Program-made: the position numbers and the translations under genes
Origin: Flavobacterium magnum
Lineage (GTDB): Bacteria; Bacteroidota; Bacteroidia; Flavobacteriales; Flavobacteriaceae
NCBI RefSeq assembly: GCF_003055625.1
Contig: NZ_CP028811.1
Span: forward strand, 1,922,001 to 1,986,000
DNA: 64,000 nucleotides
Direction of reading: 5' to 3'
Notes under the pieces: model-generated
Seen by the model: only the letters and a program-made list of their open reading frames with translations
What the model was told of the DNA's origin: nothing
The model's database searches: none
In this document: piece after piece, positions 9,226 to 16,908 of the stretch
Position numbering within the stretch: the first letter of the stretch is position 1
How the letters are laid out: each line of letters opens with the position of its first letter

Positions 9226-10002
9226 ATGGAACTCAAACTACACCGCCCGATCTGTTTCTTCGACCTCGAGACCACCGGAATCGATATCTGTAAGGACCGC
9301 ATCGTCGAGATTTCGATACTAAAGGTCTTCCCCAATGGCAACAAGGAAAGCAAAACATGGCTTGTAAACCCTGAGATGCCCATTCCGCCCGCCTCGACCG
9401 CCGTGCACGGCATCAGCGACGAGAAAGTGGCCCATGAGCCCACCTTCAGGGATTTGGCTCATACAGTATACAATATTATTAAGGATTCAGATCTTGCGGG
9501 GTACAATTCTGACCGTTTTGATATTCCGTTGCTCGCTGAGGAACTGCTGCGGGCCGGGTTGGACTTCGACATGAAGTCGCGTGTCTCCGTAGATGTGCAG
9601 ACGATTTTCCACAAGATGGAAGAGCGTACGCTAAGCGCCGCACTGAAGTTCTATTGCGGGAAAAATCTTGAAAATGCGCATTCCGCTGCCGCAGATACCG
9701 AAGCGACCTATGAGATCCTCAAGGCACAGCTGGAGCGTTATCCCGAACTGGACAATGACATGAAATCCTTGTCCGAATTTACTACCAGGAAAAAGATTGC
9801 CGACTTCGCAGGCATGATCGCCTTTGACAAGGATGATGAGGAGATTTTTACCTTCGGGAAGCACAAAGGCGCAAAGGTCGAAAAGATCCTTGAATCGGAG
9901 CCCGGCTACTTCAGCTGGATCCAGAACGCCGATTTCCCCTTATACACTAAAAAAGTCCTGACAGCGATTAAGCTCAGGAAACTGAATAACAAGTTTAATT
10001 AG
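9226..10002 (+). CDS. 3'-5' exonuclease of the DnaQ/DEDDh family
   Basis: 258 residues. The exonuclease fold is complete: FFDLETTG (Asp13, Glu15), YNSDRFDIPLL (Asp99) and AHSAAADTEATYEIL (His152, Asp157) supply the DEDDh metal-binding set. Residues 205-258 (FTFGKHKGAKVEKI and onward) form a small C-terminal domain of the kind seen in exonuclease X/DUF3820 proteins. It probably degrades single-stranded DNA ends or RNA ends in repair or editing; the replicative epsilon role is possible but less likely because of the added C-terminal domain. It stands alone with its own promoter. Confidence 0.9.
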   Translation: MELKLHRPICFFDLETTGIDICKDRIVEISILKVFPNGNKESKTWLVNPEMPIPPASTAVHGISDEKVAHEPTFRDLAHTVYNIIKDSDLAGYNSDRFDIPLLAEELLRAGLDFDMKSRVSVDVQTIFHKMEERTLSAALKFYCGKNLENAHSAAADTEATYEILKAQLERYPELDNDMKSLSEFTTRKKIADFAGMIAFDKDDEEIFTFGKHKGAKVEKILESEPGYFSWIQNADFPLYTKKVLTAIKLRKLNNKFN

Positions 10003-10063
10003 GCGCAGGATTCAGCACACGGTTGCAAGGCTCAGGGCAGAAATCCCTTCGGACAAAACGCCC

Positions 10064-10142
10064 TAGCCCCGATTGAAATGGAAATCCTTTTGCTTTGTTC
10101 TTTACAAAGCAAAAGATTGAAATGAAAAGCGGGAATAGCTCC
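10064..10142 (+). repeat. Dispersed intergenic element, copy B (direct repeats around a hairpin)
   Basis: The 79-base element begins TAGCCC and ends GGGAATAGCTCC. Its centre is a perfect 12-bp inverted repeat, CTTTTGCTTTGT (10087-10098) with ACAAAGCAAAAG (10104-10115). This is flanked by near-identical direct repeats GATTGAAATGGAAA (from about 10071) and GATTGAAATGAAAA (10115-10128). It matches the copy at 36115-36191 end to end. It is not coding and lies between the exonuclease and FAH genes. Confidence 0.75.
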
Positions 10143-10144
10143 AA

Positions 10145-10172
10145 ATCCTGAATCCTGAACCCTGAACCCTGC
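10145..10172 (+). repeat. Short tandem 7-base repeat upstream of the FAH gene
   Basis: Four tandem units of ATCCTGA/ACCCTGA end four bases before the start codon at 10176. A similar CCTGAAC-type run precedes the start of the LptF/G gene at 48269. Confidence 0.6.
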
Positions 10173-10175
10173 AAT

Positions 10176-10787
10176 ATGAAACTCATCTGCATTGGCCGCA
10201 ATTACGCTGCCCACATCGAAGAACTTAAAAACGAGCGCCCGGCCGAGCCGGTGGTGTTCTTGAAACCGGACTCTGCCATATTGCTCAAACAGCATCCGTT
10301 TGTCATCCCGGAATTTTCCGATGACATCCACCACGAAATCGAAATTGTCGTCAGGATAAACAAGGTTGGGAAGTACATCGAGCCGAAATTCGCACACAAG
10401 TACTATGATGAAATCAGTGTTGGGATAGATTTTACCGCGCGCGACCTGCAGCAAAAGCTTAAGGATAAAGGCCTTCCGTGGGAAAAAGCCAAAGCGTTTG
10501 ACGGCTCGGCAGTCGTTGGAGAATTTTTGCCCAAAACCCAATTCGAATCAATAGAAAACCTTACATTTGAGTTGACCAATAACGGGAAGACCGTCCAAAA
10601 GGGGAATAATTCGCATATGCTGTGGAAGATTGACGAGCTGATCTCTTACGTTTCGCAATTTTTTACGCTCAAGATAGGCGACCTTATTTTCACCGGCACC
10701 CCGGAAGGCGTAGCGGCCGTAAAACCGGGCGATGTGCTGGAAGGATTTCTTGAACAAAACAAACTATTCAGAATACAGGTAAAATAA
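10176..10787 (+). CDS. Fumarylacetoacetate hydrolase (FAH) family protein
   Basis: 203 residues, the size of short FAHD1-type proteins. MKLICIGRNYAAHIEEL is the conserved N-terminus, VVFLKPDSAI the substrate loop, and HHEIEIVVR (Glu54, Glu56) with GIDFTARDLQ (Asp85) supply the metal ligands. FTGTPEGVAAVKPGD is the family's C-terminal signature. Members act on acylpyruvates, oxaloacetate or related keto acids in the cytosol. The actual substrate cannot be read from the sequence. Its stop codon overlaps the start of the Hpt gene by one base, so the two are co-translated. Confidence 0.9.
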   Translation: MKLICIGRNYAAHIEELKNERPAEPVVFLKPDSAILLKQHPFVIPEFSDDIHHEIEIVVRINKVGKYIEPKFAHKYYDEISVGIDFTARDLQQKLKDKGLPWEKAKAFDGSAVVGEFLPKTQFESIENLTFELTNNGKTVQKGNNSHMLWKIDELISYVSQFFTLKIGDLIFTGTPEGVAAVKPGDVLEGFLEQNKLFRIQVK

Positions 10788-11131
10788 TGGCCCTAAATTA
10801 TAACTTAGCAAAGGTCTACGCGATTTCGGAAAACGACACCGAATTCGTGCTCCAGATCGTTTCGCTTTTCATATCAGAAGTCCCGGCTGACCTGCAACTG
10901 GTCAGGGAGGGCATCGAGCAGAAGAACTACAAACAGGCGTACAGCTTCGCGCACAAGATCAAGCCCACGCTGGACCTGCTGGGGATGACCGTCGCCTTCG
11001 AGGAAATCCTCGTGGTAGAGGAGTGGACCAAACGCGAAGGCAAGCGCAAGGAAATCAAGGATACCTTCAAGGATATTGAGGAAAGGGTCGAGAAGGCGGT
11101 GAAGGAGATCAGGAAAGATTTTAATTTGTAA
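10787..11131 (+). CDS. Orphan histidine phosphotransfer (Hpt) domain protein
   Basis: 114 residues, all one Hpt helical bundle. The motif SFAHKIKPTLDLLGM places the phospho-accepting His at residue 56, followed by the Lys two positions later that is standard in Hpt domains. It should relay phosphate between a hybrid kinase receiver and a response regulator. No kinase lies beside it, but a hybrid kinase (31722) and a stand-alone receiver (40945) are in the window. It begins within the stop codon of the FAH gene and is followed 24 bases later by cinA. Confidence 0.85.
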   Translation: MALNYNLAKVYAISENDTEFVLQIVSLFISEVPADLQLVREGIEQKNYKQAYSFAHKIKPTLDLLGMTVAFEEILVVEEWTKREGKRKEIKDTFKDIEERVEKAVKEIRKDFNL

Positions 11132-11155
11132 ATCTGCCATTTTGAAATCCAAACC

Positions 11156-12418
11156 ATGAAAGCATCCATTATCACTATTGGCGACGAAATCCTTATCGGG
11201 CAGATTGTCGACACCAATTCCGGATTTATAGCCAAAGCGCTTGATAAAATAGGGATCGAAGTGGCAGAAATGCGCTCGATTTCAGACAATAAGCAACACA
11301 TTCTCGATACGTTCAGCGAACTTCAGGATGATTCCGATCTTGTGATCGTAACCGGAGGCCTCGGTCCCACAAAAGACGATGTCACTCGGAATACCTTTTG
11401 CGAATATTTCGGGGACAGCCTCGTCAGCAACGCCAAAGTCCTGGAACACGTCACCAAATTGATCCACAATTACACCGGCAATACCAATCCGTTACTGCAA
11501 AGCAATATCGATCAGGCACTGGTTCCGTCGAAAGCGACGGTGCTGTTCAACCAATACGGCACGGCGCCCGGCATTTGGATGAAGAAAGGCAATACGGTCT
11601 TTATATCGCTACCCGGCGTGCCGTATGAGATGAAGGGACTCATGGAACATGAGGTGATCCCACGGATTGTGTCTGAGTACCGCAGGCCATACATCATCCA
11701 CAAGACCGTCATGACCTACGGCATGGGCGAAAGCATGATTGCCGACCGGATCGCGGATTGGGAAAACAGCCTGCCGGCTTTCATCAAACTGGCTTATTTG
11801 CCGAGTCCGGGAAGGGTACGGTTGCGCCTTTCCGCACGCGGCAGCGACAAAAACGAGCTCGAAAGCGCAATTGCTGAAAATATAAAATCGTTGTCCGGAC
11901 TTATATCGGATGTGATTGTCGGGTTTGAAGAAGAGGAGACGATTGAAAAAATGCTTGGCAAATGGCTGACAGATAAAAAGCTGACCGTCGCTACGGCAGA
12001 AAGCTGCACGGGTGGGAAAATAGCCCAGACACTGACGTCGGTTCCGGGTGCGTCGGCCTATTTCTGCGGCAGCGTTGTTGCCTATCAGGAAGCGATTAAG
12101 ACGGATGTACTGCAAGTTCCTACGGAGACCATAAACCGGTTTTCGGTGGTTTCCAACGAAGTGGCCGAAGCGATGGCGCTGGGCGTCAAACGCATCATGA
12201 AAACGGATTATGCGATTGCCACAACCGGCAACGCAGGTCCCGGCAAGGACAACACCGATAAGGACGTGGGAACCGTGTGCATTGCACTGGCTTTGCCTGA
12301 CGGAAGCGTCATTTCCAACGAGTTTAAATTTGGCCAGCCGCGTGAAAAAGTCATCGACAGGGCGGTAAACAAATCGCTTGAAATGCTGCAGAAAGAAATT
12401 TTGAAATTTGTGGAATAA
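11156..12418 (+). CDS. cinA: CinA family protein, nicotinamide-nucleotide amidohydrolase
   Basis: 420 residues, full length. The N-terminal molybdopterin-binding-like (MoaB/Mog) domain holds [35 protein letters not shown] and [12 protein letters not shown]. The C-terminal PncC amidohydrolase domain, from about 260, holds [18 protein letters not shown] and ATTGNAGPG. The enzyme deamidates nicotinamide mononucleotide in pyridine-nucleotide salvage; the N-terminal half hydrolyses ADP-ribose in studied homologues. It ends 71 bases before rpmB, which has its own promoter. Confidence 0.95.
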   Translation: MKASIITIGDEILIGQIVDTNSGFIAKALDKIGIEVAEMRSISDNKQHILDTFSELQDDSDLVIVTGGLGPTKDDVTRNTFCEYFGDSLVSNAKVLEHVTKLIHNYTGNTNPLLQSNIDQALVPSKATVLFNQYGTAPGIWMKKGNTVFISLPGVPYEMKGLMEHEVIPRIVSEYRRPYIIHKTVMTYGMGESMIADRIADWENSLPAFIKLAYLPSPGRVRLRLSARGSDKNELESAIAENIKSLSGLISDVIVGFEEEETIEKMLGKWLTDKKLTVATAESCTGGKIAQTLTSVPGASAYFCGSVVAYQEAIKTDVLQVPTETINRFSVVSNEVAEAMALGVKRIMKTDYAIATTGNAGPGKDNTDKDVGTVCIALALPDGSVISNEFKFGQPREKVIDRAVNKSLEMLQKEILKFVE

Positions 12419-12423
12419 TTATT

Positions 12424-12453
12424 TTGCGCATAGGTTTATTTTTCTTTTCTTTG
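12424..12453 (+). promoter_or_regulatory. Promoter of the rpmB-rpmG-DUF4295 operon
   Basis: A TTG -33 element (12424-12426) is followed, after exactly 19 bases, by TTTCTTTG (12446-12453), one mismatch from TAnnTTTG. The leader to rpmB would be about 30 bases. Confidence 0.65.
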
Positions 12454-12489
12454 CACCCTGATTTTGAATAACGATAAAAGATAAGCATC

Positions 12490-12726
12490 ATGTCAAGAGT
12501 TTGTGACCTTACAGGCAAAAGAGCGATGGTAGGAAATAACGTTTCCCACGCTATGAATAAAACAAAGAGAAAATTCTCTGTGAACTTAGTGAAAAAGCGT
12601 TTTTACCTTGCTGAAGAGGACAGATGGATCACCCTTCGCGTGGCTGCATCTACAATTAAAACGATCAATAAAAACGGAATCGCTGCTGTTTTGAAAAAAG
12701 CACAGTCAGAAGGATTTATTAAATAA
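12490..12726 (+). CDS. rpmB: Large ribosomal subunit protein bL28
   Basis: 78 residues beginning [21 protein letters not shown], the diagnostic bL28 N-terminus, and ending in a Lys-rich helix. It is part of the 50S subunit. First gene of an rpmB-rpmG-DUF4295 operon with short spacers, an order conserved across Bacteroidota. Confidence 0.98.
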   Translation: MSRVCDLTGKRAMVGNNVSHAMNKTKRKFSVNLVKKRFYLAEEDRWITLRVAASTIKTINKNGIAAVLKKAQSEGFIK

Positions 12727-12753
12727 TCTTTTCCAATATAAATATTTAGCAAA

Positions 12754-12936
12754 ATGGCAAAGAAAGGCAACAGGATCCAGGTAATCTTAGAATGTACCGA
12801 GCACAAGACTTCAGGTGTTCCGGGAACTTCAAGATATATCACGACAAAAAACAAGAAAAACACTCCGGACAGGTTGGAAATCAAAAAATTCAACCCGATC
12901 CTGAAGCGTGTAACCGTTCATAAAGAAATTAAATAA
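12754..12936 (+). CDS. rpmG: Large ribosomal subunit protein bL33
   Basis: 60 residues, [18 protein letters not shown] through [24 protein letters not shown], a bL33 of the form without the four zinc-binding cysteines (only one Cys, in LECTEH). Component of the 50S subunit. It follows rpmB by 27 bases. Confidence 0.97.
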
Positions 12937-12945
12937 TACAGCGTC

Positions 12946-13098
12946 ATGGCAAAGAAAACCGTAGCAACATTACAGACACAATCAAAAAGATTGTCTAAAG
13001 CCATCAAAATGGTAAAGTCGCCAAAAACCGGTGCTTACACTTTTGTTGAAGCGATTATGGCTCCAGAGGCCGTAGATGAATTTCTGAAAAAGAAATAA
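12946..13098 (+). CDS. DUF4295 small basic protein
   Basis: 50 residues, MAKKTVATLQTQSKRLSKA to DEFLKKK, starting 10 bases after rpmG stops. It is Lys-rich, and its position between rpmG and ftsY is the known context of DUF4295 in Bacteroidota. The genomic setting suggests a ribosome-associated role, but the function is not established. The gene is short enough to be missed by length cut-offs. Confidence 0.9.
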   Translation: MAKKTVATLQTQSKRLSKAIKMVKSPKTGAYTFVEAIMAPEAVDEFLKKK

Positions 13099-13120
13099 TT
13101 CACCATACATGATATAGAAC

Positions 13121-13151
13121 AGCTGCTTTCTCACCGGAAGTAGCTTTTTTA
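13121..13151 (+). terminator. Terminator after the ribosomal-protein operon
   Basis: AGCTGCTTTC pairs with GGAAGTAGCT (two wobble pairs) around TCACC and is followed by a T-run. Confidence 0.8.
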
Positions 13152-13156
13152 TTTTA

Positions 13157-13164
13157 TATATTTG
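13157..13164 (+). promoter_or_regulatory. Candidate ftsY promoter -7 element
   Basis: TATATTTG is an exact TAnnTTTG match just after the terminator. If used, the ftsY transcript would carry a leader of about 210 bases containing the whole dispersed element at 13167-13309. Confidence 0.45.
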
Positions 13165-13166
13165 CC

Positions 13167-13309
13167 GCAGCCAATCCGGCTATCCGCTGCAAGTCCTCGC
13201 GCTTCAGGCGGTCTTTTGTAAAATCCCCGCCGGCTTCCTTTGGTCGCCGCGGCAATTTTCAAAATCCGTGCCTTCAGCACTCCGGGCTTTCCGCTGCTAT
13301 CCGGGCTGA
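13167..13309 (-). repeat. Dispersed intergenic element, copy C (long form)
   Basis: Read on the minus strand it starts TCAGCCCGGATAGCAGCGG and ends GACTTGCAGCGGATAGC then CGGATTGGCT. The termini are those of the copy at 36115-36191, but about 85 bases of GC-rich sequence replace the short central hairpin. The paired CAGCGG direct repeats are retained. It fills most of the gap between DUF4295 and ftsY. Confidence 0.65.
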
Positions 13310-13380
13310 CCACCCCGCCTTTCAGGCACCCCTCGGGAGGAGTGGAATGCAGGGCACACATTAACGAAAGTATTCAGACC

Positions 13381-14334
13381 ATGTCATTTTTCAAAAAAAT
13401 ATTCTCCTCCGAAAAGAAACAAACGCTCGATGAAGGGCTTGAGAAATCAAAGACCTCTTTCTTTTCAAAACTGACCAAAGCCGTAGCCGGAAAATCAAAA
13501 GTGGATGATGAGGTGCTCGACAACCTCGAGGAAATTCTTGTCGCGTCAGACGTAGGCGTCGATACCACGCTCAAGATCATCACCCGGATTGAAAAGCGGG
13601 TCGCTGAGGACAAATACCTCGGTACTGACGAACTGAACCGGATACTGCGTGAGGAAATCGCTGCGTTGCTTTCTGAAACCAATCTGGGCGAGGCCTCGGA
13701 ATTCGTGATTCCCACCAACAAAAAGCCGTATGTGATTATGGTCGTGGGCGTCAACGGTGTCGGGAAAACCACGACCATCGGTAAGCTGTCACATCAGTTT
13801 AAAAAAGCGGGATTTAAAGTCGTTCTTGGCGCTGCAGATACTTTCCGTGCTGCGGCTATAGACCAGTTGCAGATTTGGGCGGACAGGGTTAATGTTCCAT
13901 TAGTGAAGCAACAAATGGGAAGCGATCCTGCGTCGGTTGCTTTTGACACCCTGCAATCCGCAGTAGCACAAAATGCCGATGTGGTGATTATCGATACTGC
14001 AGGCCGTCTTCATAACAAGACCAATCTTATGGCCGAGTTAACCAAAGTCAAGCGTGTGATGCAGAAAGTGGTGCCTGATGCGCCGCACGAAGTCCTGCTG
14101 GTATTGGACGGCTCTACAGGACAAAACGCGTTTGAACAGGCCAAACAGTTTACCGCTGCGACCGAGGTGACCGCATTGGCGGTAACCAAACTCGACGGGA
14201 CCGCAAAGGGTGGCGTGGTGATTGGTATATCGGATCAATTTAAAATCCCTGTAAAGTATATCGGGGTGGGTGAGGGCATTGAGCACCTGCAGGTGTTTAA
14301 TAAGTACGAATTTGTCGATTCCTTTTTTAAATAA
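13381..14334 (+). CDS. ftsY: Signal recognition particle receptor FtsY
   Basis: 317 residues from MSFFKKIFSSEKK, the usual flavobacterial start; an in-frame ATG at 13240 would read through the non-coding element and is rejected. A short N-terminal membrane-targeting segment precedes the NG domain: GVNGVGKTTTIGKLS (P-loop, 123-130), LGAADTFRAAAIDQL, VVIIDTAGRL (G3), TKLDGTAKGG (G4) and GVGEGIEHLQ. It is the GTPase that docks SRP-ribosome complexes at the inner membrane. The acidic A domain is much reduced compared with that of E. coli. Confidence 0.96.
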   Translation: MSFFKKIFSSEKKQTLDEGLEKSKTSFFSKLTKAVAGKSKVDDEVLDNLEEILVASDVGVDTTLKIITRIEKRVAEDKYLGTDELNRILREEIAALLSETNLGEASEFVIPTNKKPYVIMVVGVNGVGKTTTIGKLSHQFKKAGFKVVLGAADTFRAAAIDQLQIWADRVNVPLVKQQMGSDPASVAFDTLQSAVAQNADVVIIDTAGRLHNKTNLMAELTKVKRVMQKVVPDAPHEVLLVLDGSTGQNAFEQAKQFTAATEVTALAVTKLDGTAKGGVVIGISDQFKIPVKYIGVGEGIEHLQVFNKYEFVDSFFK

Positions 14335-14342
14335 GAAAAATT

Positions 14343-14366
14343 GCAGTGTTTTACGCTGCTGTTTTT
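14343..14366 (+). terminator. Terminator after ftsY
   Basis: GCAGTG and CGCTGC pair around TTTTA and are followed by TGTTTTT, between the convergent ftsY and serine hydrolase genes. Confidence 0.6.
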
Positions 14367-14386
14367 CCGCTGTCCGGCTTCAATTT

Positions 14387-15451
14387 TCAGTTATACAACG
14401 AGGCAATTTTCTGCCAAAGCACCTCGTCGAAGTCGGATAAGGCCAGGTTTACGTTATCAGCGGCCTCTCCCATACGGATCACCACCATTTTCTTTGAAGG
14501 GACAATGTAGATTTTCTGGTCATTCTTTCCTAATGCCATGTACATATCGTCAGGCGCTGACGGGATGATGCTGCCCTGAAATTCAAACTGGCTTTGCGGA
14601 AGGTGGTAACTCGGCTTCCCGTTGAGCCACCACAAATAACCGTATGCCAGGTTGATGTCCTGGGACGTTGAGGTGGCAGCAAAGGCATAGTTCTCATTGA
14701 GGATTTGCGTCCCATCCCATTTTCCCTTATTGAGCATCAACAATCCGAAACGCGCCATGCTGCGGGTGTTACTCCAATATACGCTGAGATCCTCTCCCGA
14801 AGCCAGCCATGCGCCCGTCATCCCGATTTTATCCCGCAATTGCGTATTGAAGTAAGTACTCCAAGTCTGTCCTGTCGCAGCGGCTATCACGTCCTGTAAT
14901 TTCACGTAAACGTTGTGGTACGCCCAGCGGGTTCCCGTATCCGCCTTGTATTCAAGATTTGCGGGGGAGACATTATCGCCCAAAGCATCATCAAGTCCCG
15001 ATGTCATCGTCAGGAGGTGCCGGCACGTAATCAGGTTTTCTTTAGCCAAAGGCGCGCTCGTCCATTGGTTTCCCAGATAATCCGAAACCTTGTCATTGAG
15101 ATCAACGAATCCTTGCTGCGCGGCAATGCCGGTCATCGCCGACGTCAGCGTCTTTCCGGCACTCGCCCAGTACCAGGGCGTCGTCGCGGAATGCCCGTTG
15201 AAATAATTCTCCATGACGATCCTGCCATTGATCAGGACGATGAAGCTTTTGGTGTGTTTGGTTTCGAGATAATTGAGTAAGGGCTGTCTGGCCGATTCAT
15301 TCCAATTTAAGTCTGAAAAAGCCCGTGTTTCCCAAGTGTCATCGCCTGACGTTGGAAAATACATTGCGTCTTCCACGGGCGCATTGTCTTCCCCACTATT
15401 GGTGCTGCAATTTAACGAGACAAGCGCAAGGGCAAGTAGTATATTTCTCAT
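14387..15451 (-). CDS. Serine hydrolase of the beta-lactamase/penicillin-binding family
   Basis: 354 residues with an N-terminal hydrophobic leader and a Cys at 15 (LVSLNC) that may be a relaxed lipobox. WYWASAGKTLTSAMTG gives the catalytic Ser-x-x-Lys (SAGK), and RWAYHNVYVKL gives the Tyr-x-Asn motif of class C-like serine hydrolases. MTSGLDDALGDN and SMARFGLLMLNKGKWDGTQIL are further family signatures. It is periplasmic or lipid-anchored and probably an esterase or peptidase; resistance to beta-lactams should not be assumed. Monocistronic, convergent with ftsY. Confidence 0.88.
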   Translation of the reverse strand: MRNILLALALVSLNCSTNSGEDNAPVEDAMYFPTSGDDTWETRAFSDLNWNESARQPLLNYLETKHTKSFIVLINGRIVMENYFNGHSATTPWYWASAGKTLTSAMTGIAAQQGFVDLNDKVSDYLGNQWTSAPLAKENLITCRHLLTMTSGLDDALGDNVSPANLEYKADTGTRWAYHNVYVKLQDVIAAATGQTWSTYFNTQLRDKIGMTGAWLASGEDLSVYWSNTRSMARFGLLMLNKGKWDGTQILNENYAFAATSTSQDINLAYGYLWWLNGKPSYHLPQSQFEFQGSIIPSAPDDMYMALGKNDQKIYIVPSKKMVVIRMGEAADNVNLALSDFDEVLWQKIASLYN

Positions 15452-15550
15452 AGGATCTCTCTTTACGAATTTAAAATTACGGAATATTAGTACAAAGTGG
15501 CCGTGTGAATCGCGATTTGATAAAAAGTTTAATTATTTCATATAAAAAAG

Positions 15551-15558
15551 TATATTTG
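15551..15558 (+). promoter_or_regulatory. Promoter -7 element for the gene at 15580
   Basis: TATATTTG is an exact TAnnTTTG match 22 bases before the chosen ATG. This supports that start over an in-frame ATG at 15505 located upstream of the element. Confidence 0.5.
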
Positions 15559-15579
15559 GGCATACCAAAAATAAAAAAT

Positions 15580-16827
15580 ATGAGAACATTACTTTACTTC
15601 TTCGTGTTGATCACGACTTACTGCCATGCACAAAACGCTTATGAAGCCGGCTATTACATTGACAATTATGGCACGAAAAAAATCGGATTTGTAGAAAACA
15701 ACTACTGGAGCAATACGCCATCGCTTATTAAATTTAAAGCTGACGCCCAATCTGTCGAAAAAAGTCTCGACGTCAAGGATGTCAGGGAGTTTGGGATAGG
15801 AGAAACCATAAAGTATGTCAGGGAAACGGTAGACATTGATCTGCGAAGGACCACCATAATGAAGGAAAATAATTCCATGAACGGCAATCCTGAGTATGTA
15901 AAAAAGATGATTTTCCTTAAAGTCCTGATTGAGGGTGATGCGTCGCTTTACGCTTACGTTAATGACAGCCAGCCCAAATATTTCCTGTCAACCGGCGACG
16001 GGATTTTCAAACAGCTTTTTTTGAGGGTGTACGTTGACAACGATGCCCATGAGCAAAAAAATACCGCTTATAAGATGCAGTTGTTTGAAGCCCTTAAATG
16101 CGATAAACTTACTGCTGCCGATTTCAGGCGATTGCCTTACACCGAAAAATCAATTTCAGATGTCGTGCGCAGGTACAACGACTGCAGAAATAGTGAAAGC
16201 AAAGTCTATGCTGAAAAGCAAAGGAAGAGCGAAGTGAAGTATTCTGTGATTGCGGGCTTAGGACTGACGACGTTCAAGGTGGGCTCGCTGGAAGGATCGT
16301 TTGAAAATGGAAGCGGTTCAACTTTTGTAGCAGGGGCAGAGGTTTCCCTGCTGCTGCCGTTCAATAACAAGCGCATGGAATTATTCCTGAACACTGTCGT
16401 GGAAAAGGCTGATTTTAAATTGTATTCACGCAAATTTTCTACAGGTAGCCTCGTTACTTACATCCAGGACTATGTTGAATTTAAAGCCACGCCCATTGAC
16501 ATCAATGTTGGGACAAGATATTATTTCATCGTAAACGAGAAAAACAGGGTTTTTCTGAGTGGGGCCTTCGGCGTATGCCTTGCGAACGGGACAATAACGT
16601 ATTCAAAAGACCGATACACCCCGACAGGTATAGAAAATATTGCGCGCGTTCAGGGCGATACGGAGACCGCGTTCAATGCCAAACTGGGTGCTGGCTATAT
16701 GTTCGGGCAAAAGATATCGTTGAACCTCGACTACGATGTGTACGCGAAAAATTTCTATAATGAGGGAGGTATCAATGCCTCAAAGCTGGCTGTGCTTGCT
16801 GCAACGATTCGGTACAGGCTTAATTAA
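15580..16827 (+). CDS. Secreted protein with C-terminal outer-membrane beta-barrel
   Basis: 415 residues from MRTLLYFFVLITTYCHAQ, a signal peptide; the longer reading from 15505 begins before the promoter element. Residues about 20-230 form a soluble N-terminal domain of a type seen in Bacteroidota proteins of unknown function (GYYIDNYGTKKIGFVENNYW). A charged helix (about 205-225) leads into a porin-like barrel (YSVIAGLGLTTFKVG, TAFNAKLGAGYMFGQKISL, LAVLAATIRYRLN) ending in an aromatic-x-aromatic pattern suited to BAM insertion. Function unknown; it stands alone. Confidence 0.8.
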   Translation: MRTLLYFFVLITTYCHAQNAYEAGYYIDNYGTKKIGFVENNYWSNTPSLIKFKADAQSVEKSLDVKDVREFGIGETIKYVRETVDIDLRRTTIMKENNSMNGNPEYVKKMIFLKVLIEGDASLYAYVNDSQPKYFLSTGDGIFKQLFLRVYVDNDAHEQKNTAYKMQLFEALKCDKLTAADFRRLPYTEKSISDVVRRYNDCRNSESKVYAEKQRKSEVKYSVIAGLGLTTFKVGSLEGSFENGSGSTFVAGAEVSLLLPFNNKRMELFLNTVVEKADFKLYSRKFSTGSLVTYIQDYVEFKATPIDINVGTRYYFIVNEKNRVFLSGAFGVCLANGTITYSKDRYTPTGIENIARVQGDTETAFNAKLGAGYMFGQKISLNLDYDVYAKNFYNEGGINASKLAVLAATIRYRLN

Positions 16828-16908
16828 CAATCCTTATTTTTTGGAAATTTGTGAGGGTTGCGCATGGCGCGTCAACACTGATTTAGTACTTTTACCTTTT
16901 ACCACAAA

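Noticed and set aside
10087..10115. The 12-bp inverted repeat as a plain rho-independent terminator for the exonuclease gene
   Set aside because: There is no T-run after the stem, and the stem is the centre of a larger element found elsewhere in the window; a terminator role is possible but does not explain the flanking direct repeats.
10032..10541. A 169-residue open frame antisense to the FAH gene
   Set aside because: It covers the dispersed element and the opposite strand of a clearly conserved gene, and its translation resembles nothing.
11609..12115. A 168-residue open frame antisense to cinA
   Set aside because: It lies wholly opposite conserved codons of cinA and shows no family features.
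13240..13380. A longer ftsY start giving about 47 extra residues
   Set aside because: The extension runs through the dispersed non-coding element and does not resemble any FtsY N-terminus; MSFFKKIF at 13381 is the usual start.
14387..15451. A beta-lactamase resistance gene
   Set aside because: The S-x-x-K and Y-x-N motifs are shared with esterases and peptidases of the serine hydrolase family; nothing in the sequence points to resistance.
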